From NCBI GenBank assembly GCA_007117005.1, contig SKHK01000005.1, positions 1 through 32,000 on the forward strand: a stretch of DNA of 32,000 bases. Direction: 5' to 3'. Below the pieces are notes generated by a model. It saw nothing but the letters and a program-made list of their open reading frames with translations. It was not told the DNA's origin and did no database searches. Source of the DNA: Paracoccaceae bacterium (lineage in GTDB: Bacteria > Pseudomonadota > Alphaproteobacteria > Rhodobacterales > Rhodobacteraceae). Shown here in pieces: positions 6,909 to 14,907 of this stretch. The translations under genes were made by a program, and so were the position numbers. The stretch's first letter is position 1, and each line of letters starts with the position of its first letter.

Positions 6909-8264
6909 ATGCAGACAGATTCGCAACTCGCCCAGCTGGGCCTCTTCAACGCGCGCGTCCCGCGCTACACCAGTTATCCGACCGCGCCGCAATTCGGCAA
7001 GGATATCGGTGGCGACACCTTCGCCGACTGGGTGCGCGCGCTGGCCCCGGGCAGCCGGATATCGCTTTATATCCACATTCCGTTCTGCCGCCGGCTGTGC
7101 TGGTTCTGCGCCTGCCGCACGCAGGGCACCAGCAGTGATGCGCCCGTCATCGCCTATGTGGAGACGCTGAAAGCGGAACTGGCGCTGCTGCGCGCCGCTT
7201 TGCCAGAGGGGGTCACCCTGTCACGCCTGCATTGGGGCGGGGGCACGCCGACATTGCTGCTGCCTGCGCAGATGCGCGACCTGGCCGGGGCGATATTTGA
7301 TGTGGTGCCATTGGGACCGGACAGCGAATTCTCGGTCGAGATCGACCCCAACGAGATCGACGATGCCCGCCTGGACGCGCTGGCCGCGGCGGGCATGAAC
7401 CGGGCCTCCATCGGCGTGCAGGATTTCGATGCCGAGATCCAGGCGATCATCGGCCGCGACCAGAGCTATGAGATCACGCAGGCAGCGGTGCAGGCGATCC
7501 GCGCGCGCGGCGTGCGCAGCCTGAACGCGGATATCCTTTACGGGCTGCCGAACCAGACCAACGCCAAGCTGGCGGCGTCAGTGCAGAAGCTTTTGTCGCT
7601 CAGCCCGGACCGGGTCGCGCTTTACGGCTATGCGCATGTGCCCTGGATGGCCCGGCGCCAGCAGATGATCCCATCCGACACCCTGCCCCGGCCAGAGGAA
7701 CGGCTGGACCTGTTCGAGACCGCGCGGCGGCTTTTCGAATGGGACGGCTATGATGAAATCGGCATCGACCATTTCGCCCGGCCGGAAGACGGGCTGGGCC
7801 GAGCGATGCGCGCCGGCACGCTGCGCCGGAATTTCCAGGGCTATACCGATGACACGGCCGAGGCGTTGGTGGGGCTTGGGGCGTCGTCGATCTCGCGTTT
7901 TCCGCAGGGCTATGCGCAGATGAACCCGGCGACCTCGGGCTGGACGAAGGCGGTGCGCGCGGGCCAGTTCGCCACCACCCGCGGGCATGTGTTCCGCGGT
8001 GACGACCTGCTGCGGGCGCGGATCATCGAAGCCCTGATGTGCGATTTCGCCGTCAGAAAGGCCGAACTGAGCAGCCGTTTCGATGTAACTGCAGAGGCAC
8101 TGGACGCCCTGTTCGCGCCAGTGGCCGAAAAATTTGCAGGCTATGTCACGCATGACGCCGCAGGCCTGTCGATCCCGGTGCGGGGCCGCCCCCTGACGCG
8201 GATGATAGCCGCCGCATTCGACGCCTATGCGATGGACAGCAAGGGGCATTCCTCGGCCGTCTAG
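6909..8264 (+). CDS. hemN: Oxygen-independent coproporphyrinogen III oxidase (radical SAM)
   Basis: A 451-aa HemN, which decarboxylates coproporphyrinogen III to protoporphyrinogen IX without oxygen, using S-adenosylmethionine and a [4Fe-4S] cluster, for anaerobic haem or bacteriochlorophyll synthesis. The cluster motif is FCRRLCWFCAC (Cys60, Cys64, Cys67, with Cys69 as in true HemN rather than the HemW paralogue). Other family marks are PRYTSYPTAPQF near the N-terminus, HWGGGTPTLL, and NADILYGLPNQT. The HemN C-terminal domain is present and length is typical. The FNR box upstream implies induction by FnrL at low oxygen. Only a weak Shine-Dalgarno (GAAGAG) precedes the ATG. Confidence 0.95.
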   Translation: MQTDSQLAQLGLFNARVPRYTSYPTAPQFGKDIGGDTFADWVRALAPGSRISLYIHIPFCRRLCWFCACRTQGTSSDAPVIAYVETLKAELALLRAALPEGVTLSRLHWGGGTPTLLLPAQMRDLAGAIFDVVPLGPDSEFSVEIDPNEIDDARLDALAAAGMNRASIGVQDFDAEIQAIIGRDQSYEITQAAVQAIRARGVRSLNADILYGLPNQTNAKLAASVQKLLSLSPDRVALYGYAHVPWMARRQQMIPSDTLPRPEERLDLFETARRLFEWDGYDEIGIDHFARPEDGLGRAMRAGTLRRNFQGYTDDTAEALVGLGASSISRFPQGYAQMNPATSGWTKAVRAGQFATTRGHVFRGDDLLRARIIEALMCDFAVRKAELSSRFDVTAEALDALFAPVAEKFAGYVTHDAAGLSIPVRGRPLTRMIAAAFDAYAMDSKGHSSAV

Positions 8265-8265
8265 A

Positions 8266-8311
8266 GCATGTCGCTCGGAAGTGGATTCCGGTTCCGAGCT
8301 TTTCGACATGC
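8266..8311. repeat. Imperfect palindrome after hemN
   Basis: GCATGTCG (8266-8273) pairs with CGACATGC (8304-8311), and the inner CTCGGAA (8274-8280) pairs with TTCCGAG (8292-8298), leaving a small bulge on the right arm. It begins two bases after the hemN stop and shares the opening TAGAGCrTGTCGC with the palindrome at 8327. It lacks a U-tract. It probably ends or stabilises the hemN transcript. Confidence 0.6.
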
Positions 8312-8326
8312 GACAACAATATGATA

Positions 8327-8364
8327 GAGCGTGTCGCGTGAATGCGGATGAACGCGACACGCTC
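8327..8364. repeat. Perfect 13-bp palindrome between convergent genes
   Basis: GAGCGTGTCGCGT (8327-8339) is the exact reverse complement of ACGCGACACGCTC (8352-8364), with a 12-nt loop. Lying between convergent hemN and the flavin monooxygenase gene, it could act as a bidirectional terminator. Its shared opening with the 8266 palindrome suggests both belong to one family of dispersed intergenic repeats; from memory, such AGAGC.TGTCGC elements are common in related genomes. Confidence 0.65.
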
Positions 8365-8373
8365 CAGGGTCCC

Positions 8374-8412
8374 CCTGCCCGCACGCCAAGGATACGCGCA
8401 CGGGCGGGCAGG
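8374..8412 (-). terminator. Hairpin at the end of the flavin monooxygenase gene
   Basis: CCTGCCCGC (8374-8382) and GCGGGCAGG (8404-8412) form a perfect 9-bp stem with a 21-nt loop. It begins about 10 bp beyond the minus-strand stop at 8422. There is no U-run after it, so Rho-independent termination is uncertain. Confidence 0.4.
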
Positions 8413-8421
8413 AGGCGTTGC

Positions 8422-9582
8422 TCAGCGCGCGGCGACTTCCGTGGCGTAAAGCTCCTGCGCCGTCTCCACCGCCTTGGCGTGAACGGCGGCCAGGTCCGGG
8501 CGCATCTTTTCGGCGCGCATGGCGGCCTGCATGGTCGAATGATGCTGGCCCTGGAAATGCGGGAACACCTCGCGCGCGATCAGTTCGTAGCTTTTCTTCG
8601 TCGCCTCGAAATTCGCCCAGTTATGGGCCAGCAGCAGGTAGGCACCAAAGCCGCCGTTGGACTGCTTCCACAGCCGTTCGATCTGCGCGCGGCACATTTC
8701 CGGCGTGCCGATGGCGCCAAACCCGGTGTCGTTGATGAAATCGATCATCTCGCGCGCATTGGCGCCGGGCATTGCCATCTGCGGGAACGCGGCGATTTCC
8801 TGGAAATAGTGGAACCACTGTTCGATCCCGTATTCCACATCGCGCCTGGCCTGCTCCATGGTGTCGGCGATATGGCACAGGCCCACCAGCCGCCATTTGC
8901 TGCGGTCGGGCACGTGGCCGTGATGCGCCGCTTCGGCCTCGATCACGTCCCAGTGCAGCGCCAGCGCATCAAAACCCGCCGCCGTTGTCGCGCCGATGGA
9001 GATCATGCCGGTGCCGTATTTCCCCGCCAGCTTCGGCCCGGTGGGCGAGGCGACGGCGGCGGTGGCGATGTCGAAATCGGAATAGGGCCGCAGATGCAGA
9101 CGCGCGTCCTTCAGCGTCCAGCGTTCGTTTTCAAAGGTGACCGGCTCTTCGGTGCGGATCAGCCGGGTGATGACGTCCAGCCCCTCGGCCAGCAGCCGGC
9201 GGGTATGTTCCTGCGTCAGGCCGACCATCGCGCCATCGGTGGGCAACGAGCCCGGCCCCACGCCCAGCATCACGCGCCCGCGGGTCAGATGGTCCAGCTG
9301 CACGATGCGTTCTGCCACCCATAGCGGGTTGTGATAGCTGATAGACACCACCCCTGTGCCTAGCCTGATATGCCGCGTCCGCTGGGCGGCGGTGGCGATC
9401 ATCAGCATCGGATCGGCCGAGATTTCCGATCCGGCCGAGTGATGCTCGCCGAACCAGACCTCGTCATAATCGCAGCGGTCCAGCCACTGCACAAGCTCCA
9501 GATCCTGCTCCAGCGCAAGGGTTGGGTTGATGCCCGGCTTGTGGAACGGGGCCAGAAAGATGCCATAGCGCATGCGGTTCAT
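8422..9582 (-). CDS. LLM-class flavin-dependent monooxygenase (limonene monooxygenase-like)
   Basis: A 386-aa bacterial luciferase-like enzyme, which uses reduced flavin from a separate reductase to insert oxygen into an organic substrate. Family marks are the N-terminal MRYGIFLAPFH, YDEVWFGEHHS (FMN-site His pair), RTRHIRLGTGVVS, NPLWVAERIVQLDHLTRGRVMLGVGPGS, and a C-terminal EREVFPHFQG-like tail. Length and overall pattern resemble proteins labelled limonene 1,2-monooxygenase, but that substrate is unproven. The start is preceded by GGGAGG 10 nt upstream; a second ATG three codons later is possible. No flavin reductase gene is adjacent. The gene stands alone between palindromes and a 169-bp spacer. 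Confidence 0.85.
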   Translation of the reverse strand: MNRMRYGIFLAPFHKPGINPTLALEQDLELVQWLDRCDYDEVWFGEHHSAGSEISADPMLMIATAAQRTRHIRLGTGVVSISYHNPLWVAERIVQLDHLTRGRVMLGVGPGSLPTDGAMVGLTQEHTRRLLAEGLDVITRLIRTEEPVTFENERWTLKDARLHLRPYSDFDIATAAVASPTGPKLAGKYGTGMISIGATTAAGFDALALHWDVIEAEAAHHGHVPDRSKWRLVGLCHIADTMEQARRDVEYGIEQWFHYFQEIAAFPQMAMPGANAREMIDFINDTGFGAIGTPEMCRAQIERLWKQSNGGFGAYLLLAHNWANFEATKKSYELIAREVFPHFQGQHHSTMQAAMRAEKMRPDLAAVHAKAVETAQELYATEVAAR

Positions 9583-9605
9583 CGGTGTTTGTCCTCCCTG
9601 ATACC

Positions 9606-9622
9606 TGCCCGACAGGCGGGCA
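9606..9622. repeat. Short hairpin upstream of the flavin monooxygenase gene
   Basis: TGCCCG/CGGGCA with a 5-nt loop lies 24 bp upstream of the monooxygenase start, in its probable 5' leader. A second small hairpin based on GCCGGC repeats (about 9640-9657) follows. No known riboswitch pattern is recognised in the 169-bp spacer (9583-9751). Confidence 0.35.
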
Positions 9623-9751
9623 ATGTCACGCGCCAGAGGCCGGCATGATCAGCCGGCACGCCACCTCCCAATGGCGAAACGCGCCTGGGAATGGTTGCCG
9701 ATTATGGCAAACCGATCAAGCCGCACGGCCCACGCAGGCGGGATGTCGCCG

Positions 9752-10972
9752 TCAGCCGCCCCCTTCGACAAAATCGAGCAGCCGGGGCAGGCAGATGCGG
9801 CGCAGGTCGTAGTTGTCGACGATATGCCGGCGTGCGGCGGCACGCAGAGGCACGTGGCCTGCCGGATCGGCCAGGGCATCGATCAGCGTGTCGGCGATCT
9901 GACCCGGGTCCAGGAAATCGACCAGCCGGCCGTTCACACCGTCGGTGATCACCTCTTCCACCGGCGCGGTGCGCGACCCGATGACCAGCGCGCCCGCGCT
10001 CATCGCCTCCAGCATCGACCAGGACAGCACGAAAGGGACGGTCAGGTAGCAATGCGCCCGCGAAACCTGCATCAGCCGCACGAAGGTGCCATAGGGCACG
10101 CGGCCGGTGAAATGCACGCGGCGCATGTCCAGCCGGTCCTGCACCTCGTCCAGGAAAATCTGCTTCCAGGACCGATCGCCCCCCGCGCGGGGGCCATAGC
10201 TGACACCATCGGCACCGACGATCACCACATGCGCCTGCGGCCGGGCCTGCATCACCGCCGGCAGCGCGCGCATGAAGCTGTGATAACCGCGATAGGGCTC
10301 CAGGTTGCGGTTGACGAAGGTCAGCACCTCATCCCCCGCGCTGAACGCCGCGCCGGTGGGCAGGATCACCCGCGCCGTGGCGTCGGGCTGCAGAAGGTCG
10401 GTGTCGATACCGTCATGGATGATCGATATCTTGTCACGGAAACAGGACGGAAAGCTGTCGGCCTGAAACTCGGTCGGCGCCAGCGCGGCATCGGCCTGCA
10501 CCATCATCAGCGCCTGATGGCCCTGCCGCGCGGTGATGTTCAGCCGGCTTTCCAGCGCGTTGTTGGCGAATTCGGGGTCGAACCCCACATCCAGCCCGCG
10601 CGTGGCATAGTAAAGTTCGGCATAGACCAGCAGGCGCGCATCCGGCCAGACCTCGCGCAGGAACAGCGTCTCGCCCCAGCCGCCGTGGCCGAAGACAACA
10701 TCAGGGGTGAAACCGTGCCGGTCGCGCAGGGCCAGACCGGCGCGGGCCACGCGGTGCGCGCGGTCCGTCATCTCGGTGTAGGTGGTGCCGAAGCGCGCGG
10801 CCTGCCGGTCCGGGCGGGGTTCCGGGCTGCGGTAGCGGTGGGTGGTCACCGGCACGGGGCGGTCGTTGACCTCGTCCGTCAGGGCCAGAACCTCGTGCCC
10901 GCGTTCGGCCAGCGCCGGGGCCAGGCGCAGGAACTGGCCGGGAAAGTTCTGATGGATGAAGAGGATCTTCAC
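9752..10972 (-). CDS. GT4-type glycosyltransferase
   Basis: A 406-aa GT-B fold glycosyltransferase. The N-terminal domain begins KILFIHQNFPGQF, and the C-terminal Rossmann domain has IHDGIDTDLL, FVNRNLEPYRG, the donor-site Glu pair in SMLEAMSAGALVIGSRTAPVEE, and ITDGVNGRLVDF. It would transfer a sugar from an NDP-sugar to a glycan, lipid or other acceptor; neither donor nor acceptor can be read off. It starts with GTG 5 bp after the yejF stop, and its Shine-Dalgarno (AGGAGG) lies inside the last yejF codons, so its translation is probably coupled to the transporter. No polysaccharide genes are near, which makes its place at the end of a peptide-transporter operon odd. Confidence 0.87.
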   Translation of the reverse strand: MKILFIHQNFPGQFLRLAPALAERGHEVLALTDEVNDRPVPVTTHRYRSPEPRPDRQAARFGTTYTEMTDRAHRVARAGLALRDRHGFTPDVVFGHGGWGETLFLREVWPDARLLVYAELYYATRGLDVGFDPEFANNALESRLNITARQGHQALMMVQADAALAPTEFQADSFPSCFRDKISIIHDGIDTDLLQPDATARVILPTGAAFSAGDEVLTFVNRNLEPYRGYHSFMRALPAVMQARPQAHVVIVGADGVSYGPRAGGDRSWKQIFLDEVQDRLDMRRVHFTGRVPYGTFVRLMQVSRAHCYLTVPFVLSWSMLEAMSAGALVIGSRTAPVEEVITDGVNGRLVDFLDPGQIADTLIDALADPAGHVPLRAAARRHIVDNYDLRRICLPRLLDFVEGGG

Positions 10973-10977
10973 CCGTT

Positions 10978-12597
10978 CTACCCCTCCTGTGCGACGGCCG
11001 ACCGCCCGATGGCGCGCAGGTCAAAGGCCGCGGCCATCAGCGCGCGCGTGTAATCGCTGCGCGGGGCGTCGAACAGGCGCGCGGCCTCGCCCTGCTCCAC
11101 CACCTCGCCGTCCTTCATCACCAGCACCTTGTGCGCCATGGCGCGCACCACGCGCAGGTCATGGCTGATGAAAAGATAGGCCAGGCGGTGGCGTTGCTGC
11201 AAGCCGCGCAGCAGATCGACGATCTGCACCTGCACCGTCATGTCCAGCGCCGAAGTGGGCTCGTCCAGCACCACCAGTTTCGGGCGCAGGATCATGGCGC
11301 GGGCAATGGCGATGCGCTGGCGCTGCCCGCCAGAGAATTCATGCGGATAGCGATGCATCATCACCGGGTCCAGCCCGACCTCGGCCATGATCTCGGCCAC
11401 CAGGGCGCGCGGTGCCTTTCCGGTGGGCACGCCGTGCACACCCAGCCCCTCGGCGATGATTTCCTCTACCGTCATGCGCGGCGACAGGCTGCCGTAAGGG
11501 TCCTGAAAGACGATCTGCATCTCGCGCCGCAGCGCGCGCAGCTCTTTCGTGCGCCAGGCGGCGATGTTCTGGCCCATATAGGTGATCGGCCCCTCGGACC
11601 CGATAAGCCGCATGATGGCCAGCGCCAGCGTGGTCTTGCCGGAACCGGATTCGCCCACCACGCCCAGCGTCTCGCCCTCGCGCAGGGCGATATCGGCGCC
11701 GTTGACGGCCTTTACATGGCCGACTGTGCGGCGCAGGAACCCCCGCTGGATGGGGAACCAGACGCGCAGGCCCTCGGTCTGCAGGATCTGCGCGGCCCCT
11801 TCGGGCACCGGGCCTGGCGTGCCCTTCGGCTCTGCCCCCAGCAGTTTCTGCGTATAGGGATGGCTGGGGGCAGAAAACACCCGCTCGGTCGGACCCTGCT
11901 CGACGATCAGCCCCTTTTCCATGACGCAGACCCGGTCAGCCACGCGGCGCACGATGTTCAGGTCATGGGTGATGAACAGCATCGCCATGCCCTCGGCCCT
12001 TTTCAGCCCGGCCAGCAGTTCCAGGATCTGCGCCTGGATGGTCACATCCAGCGCGGTGGTGGGCTCATCGGCGATCAGCAGCTTCGGCTTGTTGGCCAGC
12101 GCCAGCGCGATCATCACCCGCTGGCGCTGACCGCCCGAAAGCTGGTGCGGATAGGCGTTCAGGCGGGATTCGGCATCGCGGATGCCGACCTTGTCCAGCA
12201 GTTCCAGAATACGCGCCCGCGCCTGCCCGCCCCGCAGCCCCTGATGCAGGGCCAGCGCCTCGGCGATCTGCTTCTCGATCGTGTGCAGCGGGTTGAGCGA
12301 GGTCATCGGCTCCTGGAAGATGAAGCTGATGTCGTTGCCCCGGATGCTGCGCAGCGTGGCCTCGCCCGCGCCGACCATCTGCCGCCCCTCAAACGTGACC
12401 GAGCCCGCGACGGTGGCCGCATCGGGCAACAGCCCCACCCCCGCCAGTGCCGAAACCGATTTGCCAGAGCCGGATTCGCCCACCAGCGCCACCGTCTCGC
12501 CAGGGCGGATGTCAAAGCTGACCCCATGCACGGCCTGCACCGTCTGGCCGTCCTGGGTGAAGCCCACGCACAGGTCCTGAACGGTAAGCAGGCTCAT
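10978..12597 (-). CDS. yejF: Peptide ABC transporter, fused ATPase YejF
   Basis: A 539-aa protein with two complete ABC ATPase domains in tandem, as in E. coli YejF. Domain 1 has Walker A GESGSGKS (residues 40-47) and the signature LSGGQRQRV; domain 2 has GESGSGKT and FSGGQRQRI; each has a Walker B/D-loop ([12 protein letters not shown] and [12 protein letters not shown]). Each half ends with the oligopeptide/dipeptide transporter tail. It powers import of peptides, including microcin C-type peptides in E. coli, through YejBE. Its ATG overlaps the yejE stop by 4 bp (ATGA), showing translational coupling. Confidence 0.94.
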   Translation of the reverse strand: MSLLTVQDLCVGFTQDGQTVQAVHGVSFDIRPGETVALVGESGSGKSVSALAGVGLLPDAATVAGSVTFEGRQMVGAGEATLRSIRGNDISFIFQEPMTSLNPLHTIEKQIAEALALHQGLRGGQARARILELLDKVGIRDAESRLNAYPHQLSGGQRQRVMIALALANKPKLLIADEPTTALDVTIQAQILELLAGLKRAEGMAMLFITHDLNIVRRVADRVCVMEKGLIVEQGPTERVFSAPSHPYTQKLLGAEPKGTPGPVPEGAAQILQTEGLRVWFPIQRGFLRRTVGHVKAVNGADIALREGETLGVVGESGSGKTTLALAIMRLIGSEGPITYMGQNIAAWRTKELRALRREMQIVFQDPYGSLSPRMTVEEIIAEGLGVHGVPTGKAPRALVAEIMAEVGLDPVMMHRYPHEFSGGQRQRIAIARAMILRPKLVVLDEPTSALDMTVQVQIVDLLRGLQQRHRLAYLFISHDLRVVRAMAHKVLVMKDGEVVEQGEAARLFDAPRSDYTRALMAAAFDLRAIGRSAVAQEG

Positions 12598-13802
12598 CGG
12601 AATGTCTTTCGCGGGTCAAAGGCATCGCGCACGCCCTCGAAGACGAAGACCAGCAGGCTGAGCATGATCGCGAATGTCATGAAGGCGGTGAAGCCCAGCC
12701 AGGGCGCCTGCAGGTGGCGCGTGGCCTGCAGCGTCAATTCACCCAGGCTGGGGGCGGAACGCGGCATGCCGAAGCCCAGGAAATCCAGCATCGCCAGCGC
12801 CCCGATGGCGCCGGTAACGATGAAGGGCAGCAGCGTCAGCGTGGCGACCATGGCATTGGGCAGGACATGACGGAACATGATGCGCAGGTTCGACACGCCC
12901 AGCGCGCGGGCGGCGCGGACATATTCGAAATTGCGCGCGCGCAGGAATTCGGCGCGCACCACGCCGACCAGCGCGGTCCAGGAAAACAGCACCATCAGGA
13001 TGGCGAGCAACCAGAAGCTCATGGTGAAGATCGCCGCCACGATGATGATGACGTAAAGGTTCGGGATGGATGACCAGATTTCGATCAGGCGCTGAAAGAT
13101 CAGGTCCACCCGCCCGCCGAAAAAGCCCTGCACCGCGCCTGCCGCGATGCCTACAACCGAGGCCAGCGTGACCACCACCAGCGCGAAGGTGACCGACAGA
13201 CGGAAGCCGTAGATCACGCGCGCCAGCACGTCGCGCGCGGTGTCGTCGGTACCCAGCCAGTGCCGGCTGTCCGGGGGCGAGGGGGCGGGGCCGCCGACAT
13301 CGTTCACGGTGTTGAAACTGGCACGCAGGGGCGGCCAGATCATCCAGCCGGGCTGGATGGGTTCGCCCTCTACCGTGCCGTGTTCTGCGGCCTCGGCCAG
13401 GGCTTCTTCGGGGTAGTCCAGGCACAGTTCGGCGCCGCCGGTACGCACCAGGCACTGCACCTCGATATCGCGGAACACGGCCTGCGTGCGGAACTCGCCG
13501 CCCAGCGCGGTTTCCGGGATGAACTGGAAGATCGGATATTTCAGCTCGCCCTGAAAGCTGACCAGGATGGGCCGGTCATTGGCGATGAATTCGGCGAAAA
13601 GCGACAGGAAATACAGCAGGCCGAAGATGATCAGCGACCAGTAGGCACGGCGGTTGGCGCAGAAGTTGCGCCAGCGGCGCTGGTTCAGGGGCGAAAGCCA
13701 GGCACGGCGTGTCGGCCGGGCATCCAGGGGGGTGCCGGGTGCGTTTGTGCCGCCGGGCGGGGTTTCCGATGACACGTCGGGCGGGGGTGGTTGCAGGTTC
13801 AT
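12594..13802 (-). CDS. yejE: Peptide ABC transporter permease YejE
   Basis: A 402-aa BPD-transp-1 permease of the inner membrane. It has the YejE hallmark HWLGTDDTARDVLARVIYGFR, the VQGFFGGRVDLIFQR EAA-loop region, the ARALGVSNLRIMFRHVLPNA motif that contacts the ATPase, and at least six hydrophobic helices. An N-terminal Pro-rich cytoplasmic tail of about 50 residues precedes the first helix (YWSLIIFGLLYFLSLFAEF). Compared with E. coli YejE (341 aa, from memory) the periplasmic loop carries an insertion of roughly 20-35 residues with two cysteines (VQCLVRTGGAELCLDY). The start at 13802 has GAGGGG 8 nt upstream and follows the yejB stop by 4 bp; the frame is open to 13853 inside yejB. Confidence 0.92.
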   Translation of the reverse strand: MNLQPPPPDVSSETPPGGTNAPGTPLDARPTRRAWLSPLNQRRWRNFCANRRAYWSLIIFGLLYFLSLFAEFIANDRPILVSFQGELKYPIFQFIPETALGGEFRTQAVFRDIEVQCLVRTGGAELCLDYPEEALAEAAEHGTVEGEPIQPGWMIWPPLRASFNTVNDVGGPAPSPPDSRHWLGTDDTARDVLARVIYGFRLSVTFALVVVTLASVVGIAAGAVQGFFGGRVDLIFQRLIEIWSSIPNLYVIIIVAAIFTMSFWLLAILMVLFSWTALVGVVRAEFLRARNFEYVRAARALGVSNLRIMFRHVLPNAMVATLTLLPFIVTGAIGALAMLDFLGFGMPRSAPSLGELTLQATRHLQAPWLGFTAFMTFAIMLSLLVFVFEGVRDAFDPRKTFR

Positions 13803-13806
13803 GGCA

Positions 13807-14898
13807 TCACCCCTCGCGCGTTTCGAAGTCGATGCGGGGATCGATCCAGACATACATCAGGTCGGAGATGATGTTCACCACCAGCGCCAGCAGCGTGAAC
13901 ATGAACAGCGTGCCGAAGATCACCGGAAAGTCGCGCGCCACCGCGGCCTCGAAGAAGAGCCGCCCCAGACCGTCGAGCGAGAAGATCGTCTCGATGATCA
14001 GCGAGCCGCCGAAGAACGCCCCGATGAAGACCGAGGGGAAACCCGCGATGACGATCAGCATGGCATTGCGAAAGACATGCCCGTAAAGCACGCGGTTTTC
14101 CATCAGCCCCTTGGCGCGCGCGGTCATCACGTATTGCTTGCGCAACTCGTCCAGAAAGCTGTTCTTGGTCAGCAGGGTCAGCGTGGCGAAACTGGAAATG
14201 GTCAGCGCGATGACCGGCAGGGTGATGTGCCAGAAGTAATCCAGCACCTTGCCGATGGGCGAAAGCTGGTCCCAGATTTCCTGTTCCGACGTCAGGCCGC
14301 GGGCGGGAAAGATCTGCAGGAAGGACCCGCCGGCAAAGAGCACCAGCAGCAGGATGGCGAAGAGAAACCCTGGTATGGCATAGCCCACGATGATCACGCC
14401 CGATGTCCAGGTATCAAAGGGCGAGCCGTCGCGCACTGCCTTTCGGATACCCAGCGGGATGGAGATCAGATAGGCAATCAGCGTCGACCACAGGCCCAGC
14501 GAGATCGACACCGGCATCTTTTCGATGATCAGGTCGATCACGCTGATCGACCGGAAATAGCTTTCGCCGAAATCCAGCCGCATGTAGTTCCACATCATCA
14601 TGAAGAACCGTTCCACCGGCGGGCGGTCAAAGCCGAATTCGCGTTCCAGTTGTTCGATGAATTCCGGCGGCAGGCCGCGCGCGCCGATATAGCGCTCACT
14701 GCCGCCGCCCTCGGCCCGGCCTGCATCCTCGCCGGCGCCGGAGAAGCCGCCAAAGACATCGCCCTGCCCCTCCATCTGGGCGATGACCTGTTCGACCGGG
14801 CCACCGGGGACGAATTGCACAAGCGTGAAATTGATGATCATCACGCCCAGCAGCGTGGGGATCACCAGAAGCAGGCGGCGCAGGATATAGGCGGACAT
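13807..14898 (-). CDS. yejB: Peptide ABC transporter permease YejB
   Basis: A 363-aa inner-membrane permease partnering YejE, nearly the length of E. coli YejB (364 aa). It begins [20 protein letters not shown] (first helix) with [10 protein letters not shown] after it, includes [49 protein letters not shown], and the ATPase-contact region [19 protein letters not shown], and ends with [19 protein letters not shown]. It starts 9 bp after the yejA stop, so the genes are co-transcribed. Confidence 0.94.
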   Translation of the reverse strand: MSAYILRRLLLVIPTLLGVMIINFTLVQFVPGGPVEQVIAQMEGQGDVFGGFSGAGEDAGRAEGGGSERYIGARGLPPEFIEQLEREFGFDRPPVERFFMMMWNYMRLDFGESYFRSISVIDLIIEKMPVSISLGLWSTLIAYLISIPLGIRKAVRDGSPFDTWTSGVIIVGYAIPGFLFAILLLVLFAGGSFLQIFPARGLTSEQEIWDQLSPIGKVLDYFWHITLPVIALTISSFATLTLLTKNSFLDELRKQYVMTARAKGLMENRVLYGHVFRNAMLIVIAGFPSVFIGAFFGGSLIIETIFSLDGLGRLFFEAAVARDFPVIFGTLFMFTLLALVVNIISDLMYVWIDPRIDFETREG

Positions 14899-14907
14899 GC
14901 GCGCCGC

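Noticed and set aside
11131-12870. A 579-codon plus-strand open frame opposite yejF
   Set aside because: The minus strand has both ABC ATPase domains with all motifs; the plus-strand product has no recognisable fold.
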